Origin: Pinus tabuliformis
Lineage: Eukaryota; Streptophyta; Pinopsida; Pinales; Pinaceae
Assembly: GCA_031772625.1 (NCBI GenBank)
Contig: CM062815.1
Span: 603,186,505 to 603,250,504 of the forward strand
DNA length: 64,000 nucleotides
Direction: 5' to 3'
A program made the translations under genes and the position numbers. Positions 1 through 11,724 of this stretch are shown in pieces (the stretch's first letter is position 1; each line of letters starts with the position of its first letter). The notes beneath the pieces are model-generated. The model was not told the DNA's origin, ran no database searches, and saw only the letters and a program-made list of their open reading frames with translations.

Positions 1-3000
1 CCAACTCATGGCCCATCAACTATAGTTTTCTAGGCTGCATGTGTCTGTATTTTGTCAGAGAAAAATATCTGTATATACATGAGAGGTGAACATACATGTT
101 TTCCCAAAAAGGATTGGACTTGGATTTTCATCCCAATCTGAATACATACATAAGTACACACATATGTATACTACCAATCTTAATCAGGCACGCTGATTTC
201 ATATTTTCAACCTAACCCAAATACGGCTTACGGATGTCAATTTCAGATTTCCAAGGTCTATTTTACTGAAGATAATTCATAATAATAATTCCTCATCCAA
301 GCAAGTATAAAGATTGAGGAGTTGGCCCATAAGCATATAAATTCATATCTAAATTCTGCACTCCAAGACTCCAAAGTTGAACAAAAACCTTCAAGATTCT
401 CATTAGATAGGGTATGAGGATTCCATAAGGTAGAGATCAAATATTTCACTATTCCATCCAATCCACAATACATTGCCATAGCTCTTTTGCCCAGATCTAT
501 GCTTAACTCAAGAATGAAGTCTGAGGAAGATTGATAGAATTCTTGGGTGAGCTTAAGGAGTAATGTAACACTCCTGCAATGCTCAAGAGTCAGGGTTGAC
601 CCCTAGACCAAACTTACAGGAACATGAGTGCATTGGTGAACATTTTAGATTTCATTTTCAGATGTTCTATGAAGACTAATTATTTAGCCTTCTTATAAAA
701 CTCAGGATTCCACATATGAAGCTTGTCATAAAGGTTGGGTCTCTAAACTCAAAGTGGCATCATCAACAACATCTCCCATCAACCAATACACTCAACCATG
801 ACACTAAAATCAATACTATAGAGTCATACCCAAGAGGTAGCATTCATTTAGTGAACAAATATCAAGCAATTACAACTAATGTTCCACCTAGTTTCCAAGA
901 TTCAAGGGGATAGGGGGATGTCAGGATATGTGTGTGTGTTATAAACATGATTCAAATTTAAATTCAATAACGAAATATATTGATTCACACATCATAAATT
1001 ATTCAATAGTAGATACTAAAGTCTAAATATTAGACTAGTAAATTGAAATTACTCAAACTCAGAAATAGTAAAAGGTGATGAGTCAAAGACTTGGTCTAAG
1101 GTCATTAGTATAAAAAATCAAGACTCAAAAGTTAAAACTGAAAATGATCAATGGACAGTGAACCAATGCTATCAGAATTGGACCATTCATCAAACCAGTT
1201 GACTCCAAAACTGATAATTAGAGAAAAACCAAACTAAAAGACAAGTGAACCAAAAATTACATTAATATTCATTTTTTTCAAAAAAATTGTAAATATTCAT
1301 GTACATCAATATGAATCTAAACTGTTATACACAAATATGCAAATTTTCTCATATATATAACAAGTAAAGGTGCATATAACCAAAATAACAATGATTGCAA
1401 TCCATCTTTGAACTAGAAATGCATCAACAAAGAGGTTGTAGATGGCCTCTATAGTCCAAAAGAAACCATGCTACAAAAAACACCTGCATATCATCATGCT
1501 AGAATAAATTGAATCTATGAAACAACTACATAGACCTAGAGCCAAGTTAGCTTGTTAAGCAGTGGTCAGAAAAATCTTTGTAAAAGCACTAGAGAAAACC
1601 TAGGACTATTGTGAAAAACCTAATACCACTATTAAGACACATTACAAATCCTAGTCTTAGAATATTCATCTGTTATAGTTTAAAATTACATATCATACAA
1701 TTCAGAATCTACCACACCCTCCTAAATTGAATCCAACTTTTTCTTATCAATGTGCACTTTGGTAGAAGCTAGATCCTTCTTCTTGTGAAATGTTGATGCA
1801 CCAACTCCTATAGCTTCTGTTGAAGCAACATTTATGCTTGGATCTTGAATATTATTCTCATATTTGTTTGGAATGGTAGAAGTGGAGTAGGAGAGGTCAC
1901 GAGGGTATTTCTTTGGCCTTCATTTAAAGCAATAGACTCTGAAATTGCCACTTTACTCTTCAATTTGGGCTTCAAAGCATGAATTTTTGTATAGAGATTG
2001 CAAAATAAACCCATATAAATATATTTTGTTTATAACATAAGCAAACTGTATCTCTTGTAACATAATCACATCGTACCCATAAATAAGATAAATTGATAAG
2101 TGGTTGAACACATACAAGAAGAATGTGTTACAATCCAAGGGTTAGATTCCAATCCTTTTGGATAGCAGAATACTGTAAAACACCTTTGCTAGCCATGGGC
2201 CTGTTGGACTTTGCCACCCTATTTTCAATTCCAATTTTGGTTTGCTGAAAATACAAACACAAAGCATTCAGTAACTATTGAGCAATCAAACCCCTCCAAA
2301 ACTGATAAGGAAGCCATAACTGAGCGTGATCCTGACCTTAAACATAAATTCAATAATTCTAAAATATTACCAGCCATCTTGGAGATTCTGGGATAATGGA
2401 GAGACCAATAAGCAACAGAAAACTGGGAACTAGCTCTACATCACCTCCCATTGACAACCTGCCTCACTCAACAACACATATTTTTTTCTTCTAGTTATGT
2501 TCCCAGGAGAGATCATAGGTATATTCTGTATGAAATTTTGTGAAAAGTGGCCACCAAGTGGCCTTATTTTCCTTTTTGGAGGTGATATGTCATGCTATAA
2601 GCACTTTGCTATGTATTTTCCTTTTCCAAACCATGAAATAGAAACGTATGCATTCTTTATTTGGAAAATAAAATCAATTAAAATTCGCATACCACTCACC
2701 CTATCAAATTCTTGTCAATCCAAAAGTTACAAAAAATCAGATACCATTCACCTTAAAATAGCCCTTGGATCATACACACACGTTGCAAGGCCCATCAAAC
2801 ACATGTATATCAATGTAGGCAAAAATAAGAAAGCAAAGTGCCATCACCCAAACAATCTACCAGAAGCACATATCTCAATAAAGTTGCAAATAATTTAAAA
2901 ACAAACTACCATCACATGTCCAAAAGCCTTTACAGATAGTAATTAATGTTAATGTCGTTTAGTGAAAGAACTGAAAGGAAATGCCCAAAATATGATTGAG

Positions 3001-3600
3001 GACTCAATTGGCAATAATAACCAAATGCAATTTAACTGCTGTAGACCCCATGCGGATGGCCAAAACATAAATACTTCCAAAAATACTTTGATGGCACATT
3101 TGAACTACAAACTCTGATTTATATGTCCAATTTAAAAAATAGGAAAACCAACTACCACATAAACATTCAAAATAAAATGCATTTCATGTGCTAGACATTG
3201 CTATGGTGTAAATTTGTTGACTTGAGTGAGAAAAAACCATCATGACTGAAGCTTGTGCCATCAGATCCTTGATATCCTTTCTAGCAAGTGAACCATTAAT
3301 CTAAAAATTCAAGGAAAATGTTAACATTAGTGAGAATAACCACATACTTATCCACAAAACATATTCATGAAAAAGGAACCACCTCTTCTTGTTTTTCATG
3401 ATTAAGTGGACCAACTTCAAAGGGACCAAATTAACATTTGAATGAAACACAACTATGAAAGGATGAATGATTAGTGAAAGAAACTTACACCAAAAAGCAG
3501 GTAGCAAAAAAAGGTTGAGTTATCCCGAACCACGTCCCGAACATTCACCATTTGAACTATTCACTAGATCTAAAACCAAAAAGTACAAAATTAACATCAG
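1..3600. other. No recognisable gene (non-coding or unclassified)
   Basis: AT-rich sequence with only short, compositionally random open frames on both strands. I see no domain, RNA gene, LTR pair or tandem array. A 133-codon frame at 2497-2898 (plus) has no family features and is probably chance. Remnants too old to read by eye cannot be excluded. Confidence 0.5.
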
Positions 3601-3708
3601 ATTCATATGAACAAATCAACAAAAATACAACCAATAATTATTTATAAATGATCCAACATATGGAAATACATAAGGAAAGAGAAAGTAGAATGTTTTGAAA
3701 ATCTACCT

Positions 3709-4620
3709 TGTTCAAATTTTTCACAAAATCTAAAAAAACTTTGTAATCACATTCTTCTAATTTGTATGTATCATTCCTAGCATTGTATGATAAGTTTGTG
3801 ATTGCTATAACAGATTCAAGTTGTAGAAATGCATGATCTGTCAAATCATAAGTATACATGCGTTGCCCCTTTATTCTACTATACCAACATAATTGAAGCT
3901 CGATGCCTTCTAATCTATCCAAAAGGTCAATGTCATTATGGTAATCAAACACCCTATTACCATCTTTCTTCTTTATTCTTTGAGCCCTTCCAATGTACCA
4001 CATTCCACAAGAAACACCTTGCTTTGTACTTTGAGGAACACCTTTTCTTGCAGTACGTTCAGTGGGGGGAATTGAGTTGCTTTCAAACAACACCCCACAA
4101 TTTGATCCAATTCCAAAGCCAATTGAAACACCCTTTTGTGGAGCCTTCCCATCTCGCATAAAGTAGACCCCATTTCTCACTTTTGTCAACATATCTTTCG
4201 ATAATGTAGGATTTCCATTCAACTGACTAACCAAACATGCTTTAAACATATCCTTACCATCAAGATCCACGACTGGCTTTATCGTTTTGCTTCATTTTCA
4301 TCAATGTAATCTAAAATTTCATCCAACTCGTGTCACCACTCACTTTCCATTATTTGCAATTCACTTTCATTATGTACCAATGATGATGATGATTGGAATA
4401 TAGAGTTGGAACAACTCGGTGGAGAAGCATCAACTACTTCATCCACAATTTGGAATGTTGGGTAATTTTGTTCCTCTGTCCATGGTTTAACGCACCAACA
4501 AGATTGAGTGTAATTTTCTAGTTGCATTCCAAGAGTTGATAAAATGTCTTGTGCATCCTTCAATCCAATCTTAAGGATTTTGCACCAAACATTGGCATTT
4601 CTGATAATGAGTATCAACAT
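3709..4620 (-). pseudogene. Unrecognised protein-coding remnant, broken by a stop and a frameshift
   Basis: Two minus-strand frames (4620 to 4333, then 4270 to about 3709) read as consecutive parts of one protein of about 290 residues. The first ends at an in-frame TGA near 4333. Its frame then continues for about 20 residues before a one-base shift near 4280 leads into the second frame. The second frame has ordinary, non-repetitive coding character: a stretch around LSKDMLTKVRNGVYF, a GFGIGSNCG segment and a long mixed alpha/beta-like C-terminal part. Its coding feel stops at an AAG|GTAGAT sequence near 3709 that looks like a splice donor, so it may be an exon of an intron-containing gene rather than a processed copy. 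I do not recognise the family and give no function. No partner exon is convincing downstream at 3.2-3.5 kb. Confidence 0.45.
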
Positions 4621-5384
4621 TACACAAGTTATGAAATCCTCAATGATGAATTTGTTGCTCTAGAGGAACACAAGTATTTCTGTTTTGTACACCAATTTCC
4701 CCAAGTCTTGAACAATGAAAAGAAAAAATCAACAAAGTCCTCTTATCTCTACAATCAAGACTGCAAACCTTCTTTATTAGAGCAAAGGCGTAAGGACCAT
4801 ATTTGTGAAGAGTCAAAGGAATTATCTAGCAGCATAATAGAAGCCACACCTCTTCACATTGGAGCAAAAAACAAAAAGGTGCCCCCTAGGTCTAAATCTT
4901 CCAAATCACCGAATTTATGAACATCTACACAGACTTTGGTATGTACATTACTGATCAGTGAAATTATTAAGAATGGATTGTTCTAGTTTTGCAAGGCACT
5001 TAAGGCCCTCCTATTGGCAACTATATCAATCCTATAAAGGAGTAAAACCCTTTGTCTATAGTTCGAAATTTGTGTATGGTTCTATGCATAAGCCCTAGAA
5101 GGATAATCTCCAAAAAATCCAGTCCTATGCATTAGTTGAAGGTCTATGTTGGGCATCAGTCCTATTTTGAGACCATTGTCAAAGGTTACCAAATTTTTGA
5201 AGTTCAAGCTACATGAAGAAAGTTCTGAGAATGTTTTGCAAAGTCAAAATCCAAATTGAAGAAGCTAAAATTCTGAAGTCTCAAGTTATCAATTTTTCTT
5301 AAAAGAAGTTGAAATTGTCAGCATGTTTGTGAAGGAGCCAAGAGAATTATTTAAGGATGTACCTGTATATTATAGAGATTTGTT

Positions 5385-5547
5385 GACTCCTCTGAATCAA
5401 CTGCTAATACCGGTTGTTGCACTCCACAAGCCAACTCCTCTAAATCAACTACTAATACCGCCTGTTGCACTCCACAAGCCAACTCCTTTGCACCTCCTTT
5501 GAATCAACTACTAATACTGCTTGTTTCACTCCACAAGCCGACTCCTC
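5385..5547. repeat. Tandem array, ~49-bp unit, about 3 copies
   Basis: Three consecutive copies of a unit containing AATCAACTRCTAATACYG and CACTCCACAAGCC. The first two units are about 49 bp; the third has an extra ~11 bp at its start. Units differ by a few substitutions. No coding role is evident. Confidence 0.85.
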
Positions 5548-5611
5548 ACCTCTTCTTTTGTTTGTGTTGGGTGTTCATAGAACCTGTCATTTTTTAAATC
5601 CTTGATCTTGA

Positions 5612-5828
5612 AGGTTACCGTAGCTGGACAGAACGTGGACAAAACACATTAATTTTAGGTGGGTGAAAATAAGGTAGGGTTACAGTAGTTGGACAAAACA
5701 CATTAATTTTAGGTGGGTGAAAATAAGGTAGGGTTACAATAGCTGGACAAAACACATTAATTTTAGGTGGGTGAAAATAAGGTAGGGTTACCGTAGCTAG
5801 ACAGAATGTGGACAGAACACATTAATTT
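5612..5828. repeat. Tandem array, 54-bp unit, about 3.5 copies
   Basis: Three nearly identical 54-bp units, each containing GGACAAAACACATTAATTTT and GGTGGGTGAAAATAAGGTAG, plus partial diverged copies at both ends. It lies 65 bp downstream of the 49-bp array and just before the repeats at 6.0-6.3 kb, so this is a cluster of unrelated tandem arrays. Confidence 0.9.
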
Positions 5829-5989
5829 ATAGAGGTCTCGCTCATGTGCTCACTGCAGTTGGAGAAGCCCGCTACTATGACACAGTTGATGTGTTCGTTA
5901 TAGAGAAGTAGGGTAGTTGGACATAGGTTCGAACAAGCAAGAGGTAGGGCGAGGATTTGAGGAGTGGTCCTGTCTGGTTCAAACTCTTT

Positions 5990-6293
5990 CCCTCCGCCCG
6001 AGTGCGTGTAGCCCGATATTTTTCCTAGGGTTGTAGAGTGATTGCAGAGTGGTTCGACTCCACCTCGACTCCAAAATGAATCATTTCCAACTCTTTCCCT
6101 CCGCCCCTGCGTGTAGCCGAGTGTGAGCCGAGTGCTTGTAGCCCGATATTTTTCCTAGGGTTGCAGAGTGGTTCGACTCCACCTCTACTCCAAAATGAAT
6201 CATTTCCAACTCTTTCCCTCTGCCCCTGCGATGTAGCTCGATATTTTTCCCTCCGCCCGTGCGTGTAGCCCAATATTTTTCCCTCCGCTTGGC
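5990..6293. repeat. Tandem repeat of ~100-125 bp with Pol III B-box-like motif
   Basis: Two fuller units (about 6012-6135 and 6140-6237) and partial flanking ones share the order CCCGATATTTTTCCTAGGG, GCAGAGTGGTTCGACTCC, CAAAATGAATCATTTCCAAC and CTTTCCCTCYGCCC. GGTTCGACTCC at 6051-6061 and 6170-6180 matches the tRNA/SINE internal B-box consensus GGTTCGANTCC, and it is preceded by an A-box-like GCAGAGTGG. The two are adjacent rather than separated as in a tRNA, so this is not a tRNA gene. Confidence 0.75.
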
Positions 6294-6477
6294 CAAAAAA
6301 TTGTATAAAAAATACCTTAGGATATATATATTGTTGTATGGTATATTAAAACCCTTTAGGCCCTCATTATAACCCCAATATATTATTTTGTGAATTTTTC
6401 ATTTTTAATGCCCCAATATGAACACACGTGATATAATATTGGTTTGTCAGTGACGCCCCCGTGGGAGTAGGCCGGTC

Positions 6478-6726
6478 CTAATACAAAAAGACGATTAACT
6501 CATCTGGCCCTACACCGTTATTAGTCTTTAGTGCGAGCTCGAAGATGCCTTTTAGCTGTTTCCAAAGAGAGGCCCAGAGGAGCGAACCAATACCATCTGC
6601 TAGGATCAACATGACCAGGTCTATGCCATAGCTAGGGTTGCTTAGTGTTGCAGCGACGAGGTCGTCCAGTACGTTGGCAGCCTGTTTGGTTTCTGAAAAC
6701 TGGTAAAACCTAGCTGTGCGCGCCAT
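6478..6726 (-). CDS. Possible small protein, 82 aa, unrecognised
   Basis: An 82-codon open frame starts at ATG 6726 in a favourable context (A at -3, G at +4) and ends at TAG. It is more GC-rich than its very AT-rich surroundings and the product looks protein-like: a polar N-terminus, an alternating hydrophobic stretch (GIDLVMLILADGIGSLLWA) and an amphipathic segment before a short tail. About 45 nt upstream of the ATG is a TATATA run (6769 onward) that could serve as a TATA box, although it belongs to a microsatellite. It could also be a first exon with a donor near GGTGTAGGG, or a fragment of a longer element. No family recognised. Confidence 0.3.
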   Translation of the reverse strand: MARTARFYQFSETKQAANVLDDLVAATLSNPSYGIDLVMLILADGIGSLLWASLWKQLKGIFELALKTNNGVGPDELIVFLY

Positions 6727-6767
6727 TTCTTTTCTCTATTACCAAATTTTTGCCCAACCCCAAACTC

Positions 6768-6768
<1 letters not shown>

Positions 6769-6804
<36 letters not shown>

Positions 6805-6830
6805 TATATATAGATATAGATATATATATA
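6769..6830. repeat. (TA)n microsatellite
   Basis: About 60 bp of TA dinucleotide with a few interspersed G residues (TAGATATA). Similar pure TA runs occur at 6938-6974 and 7329-7350 in the same AT-rich stretch. Confidence 0.95.
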
Positions 6831-6936
6831 AACCTGAGTTCAATAATTTTTCTTTTGATGACAAAGAGGAATTTAGTAAAAAATGACTGAAAAATAAATA
6901 CAATTTTTAAAACCTTTTTTCAATAGATGCTTTCAA

Positions 6937-6937
<1 letters not shown>

Positions 6938-6974
<37 letters not shown>
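6938..6974. repeat. (AT)n microsatellite
   Basis: An uninterrupted AT dinucleotide run of about 37 bp in AT-rich non-coding DNA. Confidence 0.95.
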
Positions 6975-6980
<6 letters not shown>

Positions 6981-7328
6981 TAAATAATATTAAAATATAA
7001 TAATTGTTATATGAAACACTAAATAAATATCGGTGCTTTATAAAATAGATAATTTTTTTATTTGGATTATTAAATTTAAATTTATTATTAAGTAGTGTCT
7101 AAATAAATTTACGGAGAAGTTGCATGTTGGAAATGATAATGACAATAGACTTCTAAATCTTACACTAATTGTGAAAAGAGTTTTTTTTTCAATAAATTAA
7201 TATTGACTTTTATGCTTAATAATGTTTATTATTTTTGGTGCAAACTATTAAAATAAATATATTAAATATATTGAAACCCTAGAGTCTCTTTTAAATTTTA
7301 TTATTATTATTTATTTAAATTAAAAGTT

Positions 7329-7350
7329 TATATATATATATATATATATA
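7329..7350. repeat. (TA)n microsatellite
   Basis: A short TA run of about 22 bp in AT-rich non-coding DNA. I see no gene in the 6.83-8.35 kb stretch around it. Confidence 0.9.
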
Positions 7351-7616
7351 CTCTGCTAATAAATAACTAAAATTTATTTGGTTGCTATGATTTATTTTTG
7401 AATTAAAATTTTATTTTAGAAATAGCTAAAATAAAATCTAATTATAATAATTAAAATTACACCAGTGGAAACCAAAACCCAAAACTTAAAGAGAAGTTCT
7501 AGTTAATTTGATATAACATACATAATTATTAATAATATAAAAGTTATGTATCCCTATTGATCAAGTTTTAATTATGTGGAGATTAATTAGAGCAAAGAAA
7601 ACATGAGTACTCTTAA

Positions 7617-7727
7617 TTCCAAGTTCAATGCCTCTGATGGTGGACACGAGGCAATGGAGGGGTTTTTATTGTAGTCATAACTCCAAGTTCATTGTCTTTG
7701 ATGGTGGACGAGGAAAGGAAGGAGGTT
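7617..7727. repeat. Two-copy direct repeat, ~45 bp
   Basis: Two diverged copies, about 63 bp apart, share CCAAGTTCAWTGYCT and TGATGGTGGAC, each followed by a purine-rich GAGG tract. A 60-codon frame runs through them, but its composition follows the repeat and I do not call it a gene. Confidence 0.55.
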
Positions 7728-8354
7728 GTGGTCATGGCTGTGGAGTTTTCTCTTTTACATTATATTTAGGGAGTTCAAAGCAATTCGAATGGAATCATTG
7801 TTGTCACTAGGTATAATGGATTAAGTGTGATAATGGATAAAATGAATTATTTTTGAGCATTTGTTCTTGAACGAACATTAGGATCCATTTTATCGTAGAT
7901 AAAAGTATGTGCATTAAAAGCAACTCAATATTTTGTGTGACCTTCATATTGTATGCGACTTATTTTTCATTAAAAACAATTTACTTTTTCATGTGACATT
8001 CTTTTTTTGTTAAAATTTCTTTTTTTTCTAATTTGAATTACTATTGTAATTTGAAATAAACTTCTAGTAAATCTTAATTTACCAATCGTGCATGGACATC
8101 ATAAGAAATATTCATAATATAATATGAAGAACAAATCGGTACCTACTTCATATGCATTAAAAATGCTTCTACTACTTAATGTGAATTACAAGTGTAATCT
8201 TAGTTGGATCTCCATTATATATTAAACCATATTTTCATTTTATTTTTTAGTACTATTAAATGCTATTATGTCCTACCTCATTTTATGGTTAGGATTGTAA
8301 TAAAAATATGCATTGTGCTATAGAATTAGTATTGGTTTTTTTGCCAGAACGCTA

Positions 8355-8545
8355 TAGGGAATGACCACGAAGATGATGATGCAGACTATGTTTAGATTAC
8401 GTCATATATCAGAGACGATGATGACGACGGCGATGGCATTTGTGATGATTATGTGGATGATATTATCAGGATGGTCAGGATGATGATCATGGAAATGATC
8501 ATGAGGATGATCTTGATTATGATTTTCGTGGTACTAGCTAGCCAT
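8355..8545. repeat. Degenerate GAT-rich trinucleotide tract
   Basis: About 190 bp enriched in GATGAT/GATGAC triplets with many interruptions. One frame would read as Asp-rich, but stop codons interrupt it and no start or domain is visible. It directly precedes the ~199-bp tandem array. Confidence 0.6.
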
Positions 8546-8579
8546 GCGTTATTTTTATATTTAGTTGAGATGTCTTAAT

Positions 8580-9285
8580 ATGGTAATCATATATTTGAAT
8601 TTTAGTTGATTTGAATAATGATGATGATACTATCAATACTATCTTGTTACCTTATGAATATGTTGAAAATTGTTTACATTTTTTTTATGAAGAATTATTG
8701 TGTATGATGAGATTCCTATTTTTTTATGGATGTTGTGAATTTACCTTAGAATAATGATATCTATGAAACATTTTTATTTGGTAATCATATATTGACTTTT
8801 AGTTGATTTGATTAAATATGATGACGGTATTATCATTTTTATCTTGTTATTTTATGTATATATTGAAAATTATCAACATTATTTTGATGGAGAATTATTA
8901 TGTATAATGATATTACTATCTTTTGATGGACGTTGTGAATTTACATTAGAATAATGGTGTTCATGAAAGATTTTGATCTGATAATCACACATTTGAATTT
9001 TAGTTGATTTGATTAAAGATGATGAGGATATTATTAGTATTATCTTGTTACTTTATATATGTGTTGAAAACTATCAATGCTTTTTGATGGAGAATCATTA
9101 TGTATGATGATATTATTATTTTTGGATGTAATGTTGTGAATTTACCTTGGAATAATGAAATTTGCGATAAGTGTTGATTTAGTAGGCATATATGTATATT
9201 GAAAATTGTCAATGTTTTTTTGATGGAGAATTGTTATATATGAGGATATTGCTATCTTTTTTATGAATGTTGTCAATTACCATTA
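8580..9285. repeat. Satellite-like tandem array, ~199-bp monomer, about 3.5 copies
   Basis: Monomers begin near 8582, 8780 and 8979, each with GRTAATCAYAYATT...TTTTAGTTGATTTGA. In order they share a GATGATG..ATTATC segment, TTGAAAAYTRTCAA, GATGGAGAATYATTATGTAT and GTTGTGAATTTAC. A fourth, partial unit from about 9176 lacks an internal piece. The spacing of 198-199 bp is regular and divergence between monomers is roughly 10-20% by eye. Confidence 0.85.
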
Positions 9286-9552
9286 AATTTGTTTACAAAT
9301 ATTAAGTTACCAATTTGAATTGTGATATCTTCTTAAATGTGTTATAGATGAAAATACCTCCTCATCATCTTGGAGGAGAATACTATGTTGTTGGTTGAAA
9401 TACCCCTTTCTCCTAGATTATATAAAACTATAATACAAGTTATGTACCATGAGGACCACATTATCCTAGTCTATAACAAGTTGTCCCCTTCATGTAACTT
9501 TTCCTACCAAAATTCTCACTCCGTCACGAGGAAAAAAACTCAAGTTAACTAG

Positions 9553-9810
9553 AATTTGACACTCTTGCTCACTTTCAGAAACTCATATGGTGGAATGTAA
9601 TCTCTTTATCCTCATCTTTAGCTTTTTCCTAAAAAAGAGAAGAATACAAAAGAAGGAAAGAGCCATAAAGCATGGGGAAGCTTTTTCCTAAACACAAAAG
9701 CATCTAAAAAGGGAAAAGGCTATTTTTATATGAGGAAACATTATTCACCCAAAAAAATTTGCCCAAATTGAACTAATGAGGAATTTTAGAAATCTTCATA
9801 ACCTTCACTT
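9553..9810. other. No recognisable gene
   Basis: Purine-rich AT-biased sequence between the 199-bp array and the target duplication of Copia-1. No open frame of note and no repeat partner seen elsewhere in the window. Confidence 0.5.
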
Positions 9811-9815
9811 TCCTA

Positions 9816-10921
9816 GGTAGAAATTTTGAATAATATGACACTTATTCACAGAGATTATCTCGATTATACACTATTGTAGAATACATGCACAATACATAAT
9901 CTCCTCTACGTTGATCATCAATTTAGCAGCATTAAAAATAATGAAACATCAATCGCATGCACACATTAACACAGTATGTAACCCGGGGAAAGCATACAGC
10001 TGAAAACCCCACACTATCTGTATATTATAATGATAGAGAACATGTAACAATACATAGTACAATACTCCTCACAAGTACTCAGTACTATCTCCACATGTTA
10101 CACACAAACTAGCTCAGATCTGATGCCTCAAATCTCCTCCACTGTTTGCCTGCCTCCACTGCGCAATCCTGCAAGAGAATCAATCACTCTGTGAAATCGA
10201 ATTCCTTTGGTTATACTACGCAAGCCTCATGGGCAATCTCCATCCATGCATGTGCAAATCTCATGCACAACTATAGTCACAACTGATAGCAATCTCAACC
10301 TCTAACACCTGTCTCCACTGAACTGTACATGCACTGAGTTAACTGATGTATTCTTTAGTTGCTTTATGAGTTAATAATTAGTGAATTAATTAATATTTAA
10401 TTCACACAACTCATCACTAGTGTATTCTTAGACTAAAATACAACTAGTTCAACCAAGTCAAACTGAACACAACTCCATCAACTTCACAATCAACTCCACC
10501 GAAACTCAACCACATGAGTTCTAACTGAAGTCCTGCATGCAATAGCTCAACTGACCCACAATAAAAGTGTATTTCCTTCTGATGTGCCACATCTGTAGCT
10601 CAAACTGAAGTGCTCCAAGAGGATAAGATAATGTTTATAGTCCAAATATTATTATGAGACAATAATATTTGACTGTTCTATTTTTAGCCTGGCAGTCTAA
10701 AAACAGAAACCGCCCATATGTCTAAAAATAGAAGTCCATCTATTTTTACCAACATGACCAATCATCCACAAATAGCATACTGCAACTCATAGACCATGAT
10801 CCATATGTCTAAAAATAGACATAGTCTAAAAATAGACTTTGCGTCAAAAATAACCTGCGGGCCCACTTAGTGAAGGTGACTTCTTTCCACTAAGCTCCAT
10901 CATCTTGTTGCATTCTCAACA
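9816..10921 (-). repeat. Copia-1 3' LTR (left copy), 1,106 bp
   Basis: Direct repeat of 15142-16260. It is 13 bp shorter than its partner because of small indels, for example one near 10429 (TTCTTAGAC against TTCTTTAGTTAGAC). Many scattered substitutions separate the two copies, so this insertion is older than Copia-2. Both copies carry a cluster of TCTAAAAATAGA motifs near the minus-strand 5' end of the LTR (about 10690-10850), a self-complementary repeat that may lie in U3. Confidence 0.95.
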
Positions 10922-10944
10922 CTCCCTCTCAACAAGATATGGAT

Positions 10945-11467
10945 TATCAGCAACCCCTATCCTGCCTCGGTGGTATTCAAATTTGCTCCTGGTGAGCGCC
11001 TTCGTCAAGATATCAGCATCCTAATCCTCTGTTGGAATGTATGAAAGTAACATGATTCTCCGCTGCACACAATCTATGATATGATGGTACATGATGTCAA
11101 TGTGCTTAGATCTATCATGAAATACTGGATTAGCCGAGAGTTTAATGCAACTCTAGTTATCACAGTAAATCACAGTAGGCTCCAAGTATGAACCGAACAA
11201 CCCGACCAAGATCTTCCCCATCCATATAGCCTCACATGCAGCCAAACTTGCTGCCATATACTCGGCCTCTGTTGAACTGAGTGCCACGGATCTCTGCTTC
11301 CTGCTGTACCAAGAAACTGTTGTTGACCCGATACTGAAGACCCCTCCTGATGTGCTTTTTCTGTCCATTGGGCTCCCTGCCCAATTTGCATCCGTGAATC
11401 CACATAGCTTCACCTCATCCTCTGTATGTACCACATTCCATATCCCAATGTGCCTTTGAGATAACAC
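10945..11467 (-). pseudogene. Copia-1 RNase H
   Basis: C-terminal part of the copia polyprotein, which removes RNA from the RNA-DNA hybrid during reverse transcription. The frame at 11467-11153 reads through the copia RNase H signature: FTDANWAGSPMDRKSTSG, then ALSSTEAEYMAA, then a CDN just before an in-frame TAG. Recognisable RNase H sequence (SKHIDI-like and ADILTKAL-like segments) continues past that stop to about 10945. The frame differs from that of the RT, implying a one- or two-base lesion between 11470 and 11725. Confidence 0.85.
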
Positions 11468-11724
11468 AATACATGCTTGCCTGCCTTCCAGAAGATATTG
11501 GTTGGCTTAACCATAGCTTGTGAAAGCTGGTTAACAGCATAGCATATATCGGGTCGTGTATTGACCAAACACATAAGCAACCCCACCAACTATCGATAAA
11601 CAGTGGCATCCACTTCTTCTACTGAAGTGGCATCCTCCTTCCTCCAACCTCTAGGAAGAGGAGTATCAACAGGCTTGCAGCCATGCATGTTGAACTTCTC
11701 CAGTATCTCCCGAGCATACTTACC

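Noticed and set aside
2497..2898. 133-codon plus-strand frame
   Set aside because: Composition looks random, no domain, no sign of neighbouring exons.
4549..4920. 123-codon plus-strand frame
   Set aside because: Overlaps the minus-strand remnant, is Lys/Ser-rich low complexity towards its end and has no recognisable domain; coding status not supportable.
5385..5828. CRISPR-like array
   Set aside because: Units are directly adjacent without unique spacers, and the context is a plant nuclear genome.
6045..6185. tRNA gene suggested by GGTTCGACTCC
   Set aside because: The A-box-like and B-box-like motifs are adjacent, leaving no room for anticodon and variable arms; no cloverleaf can form. Kept as a repeat feature.
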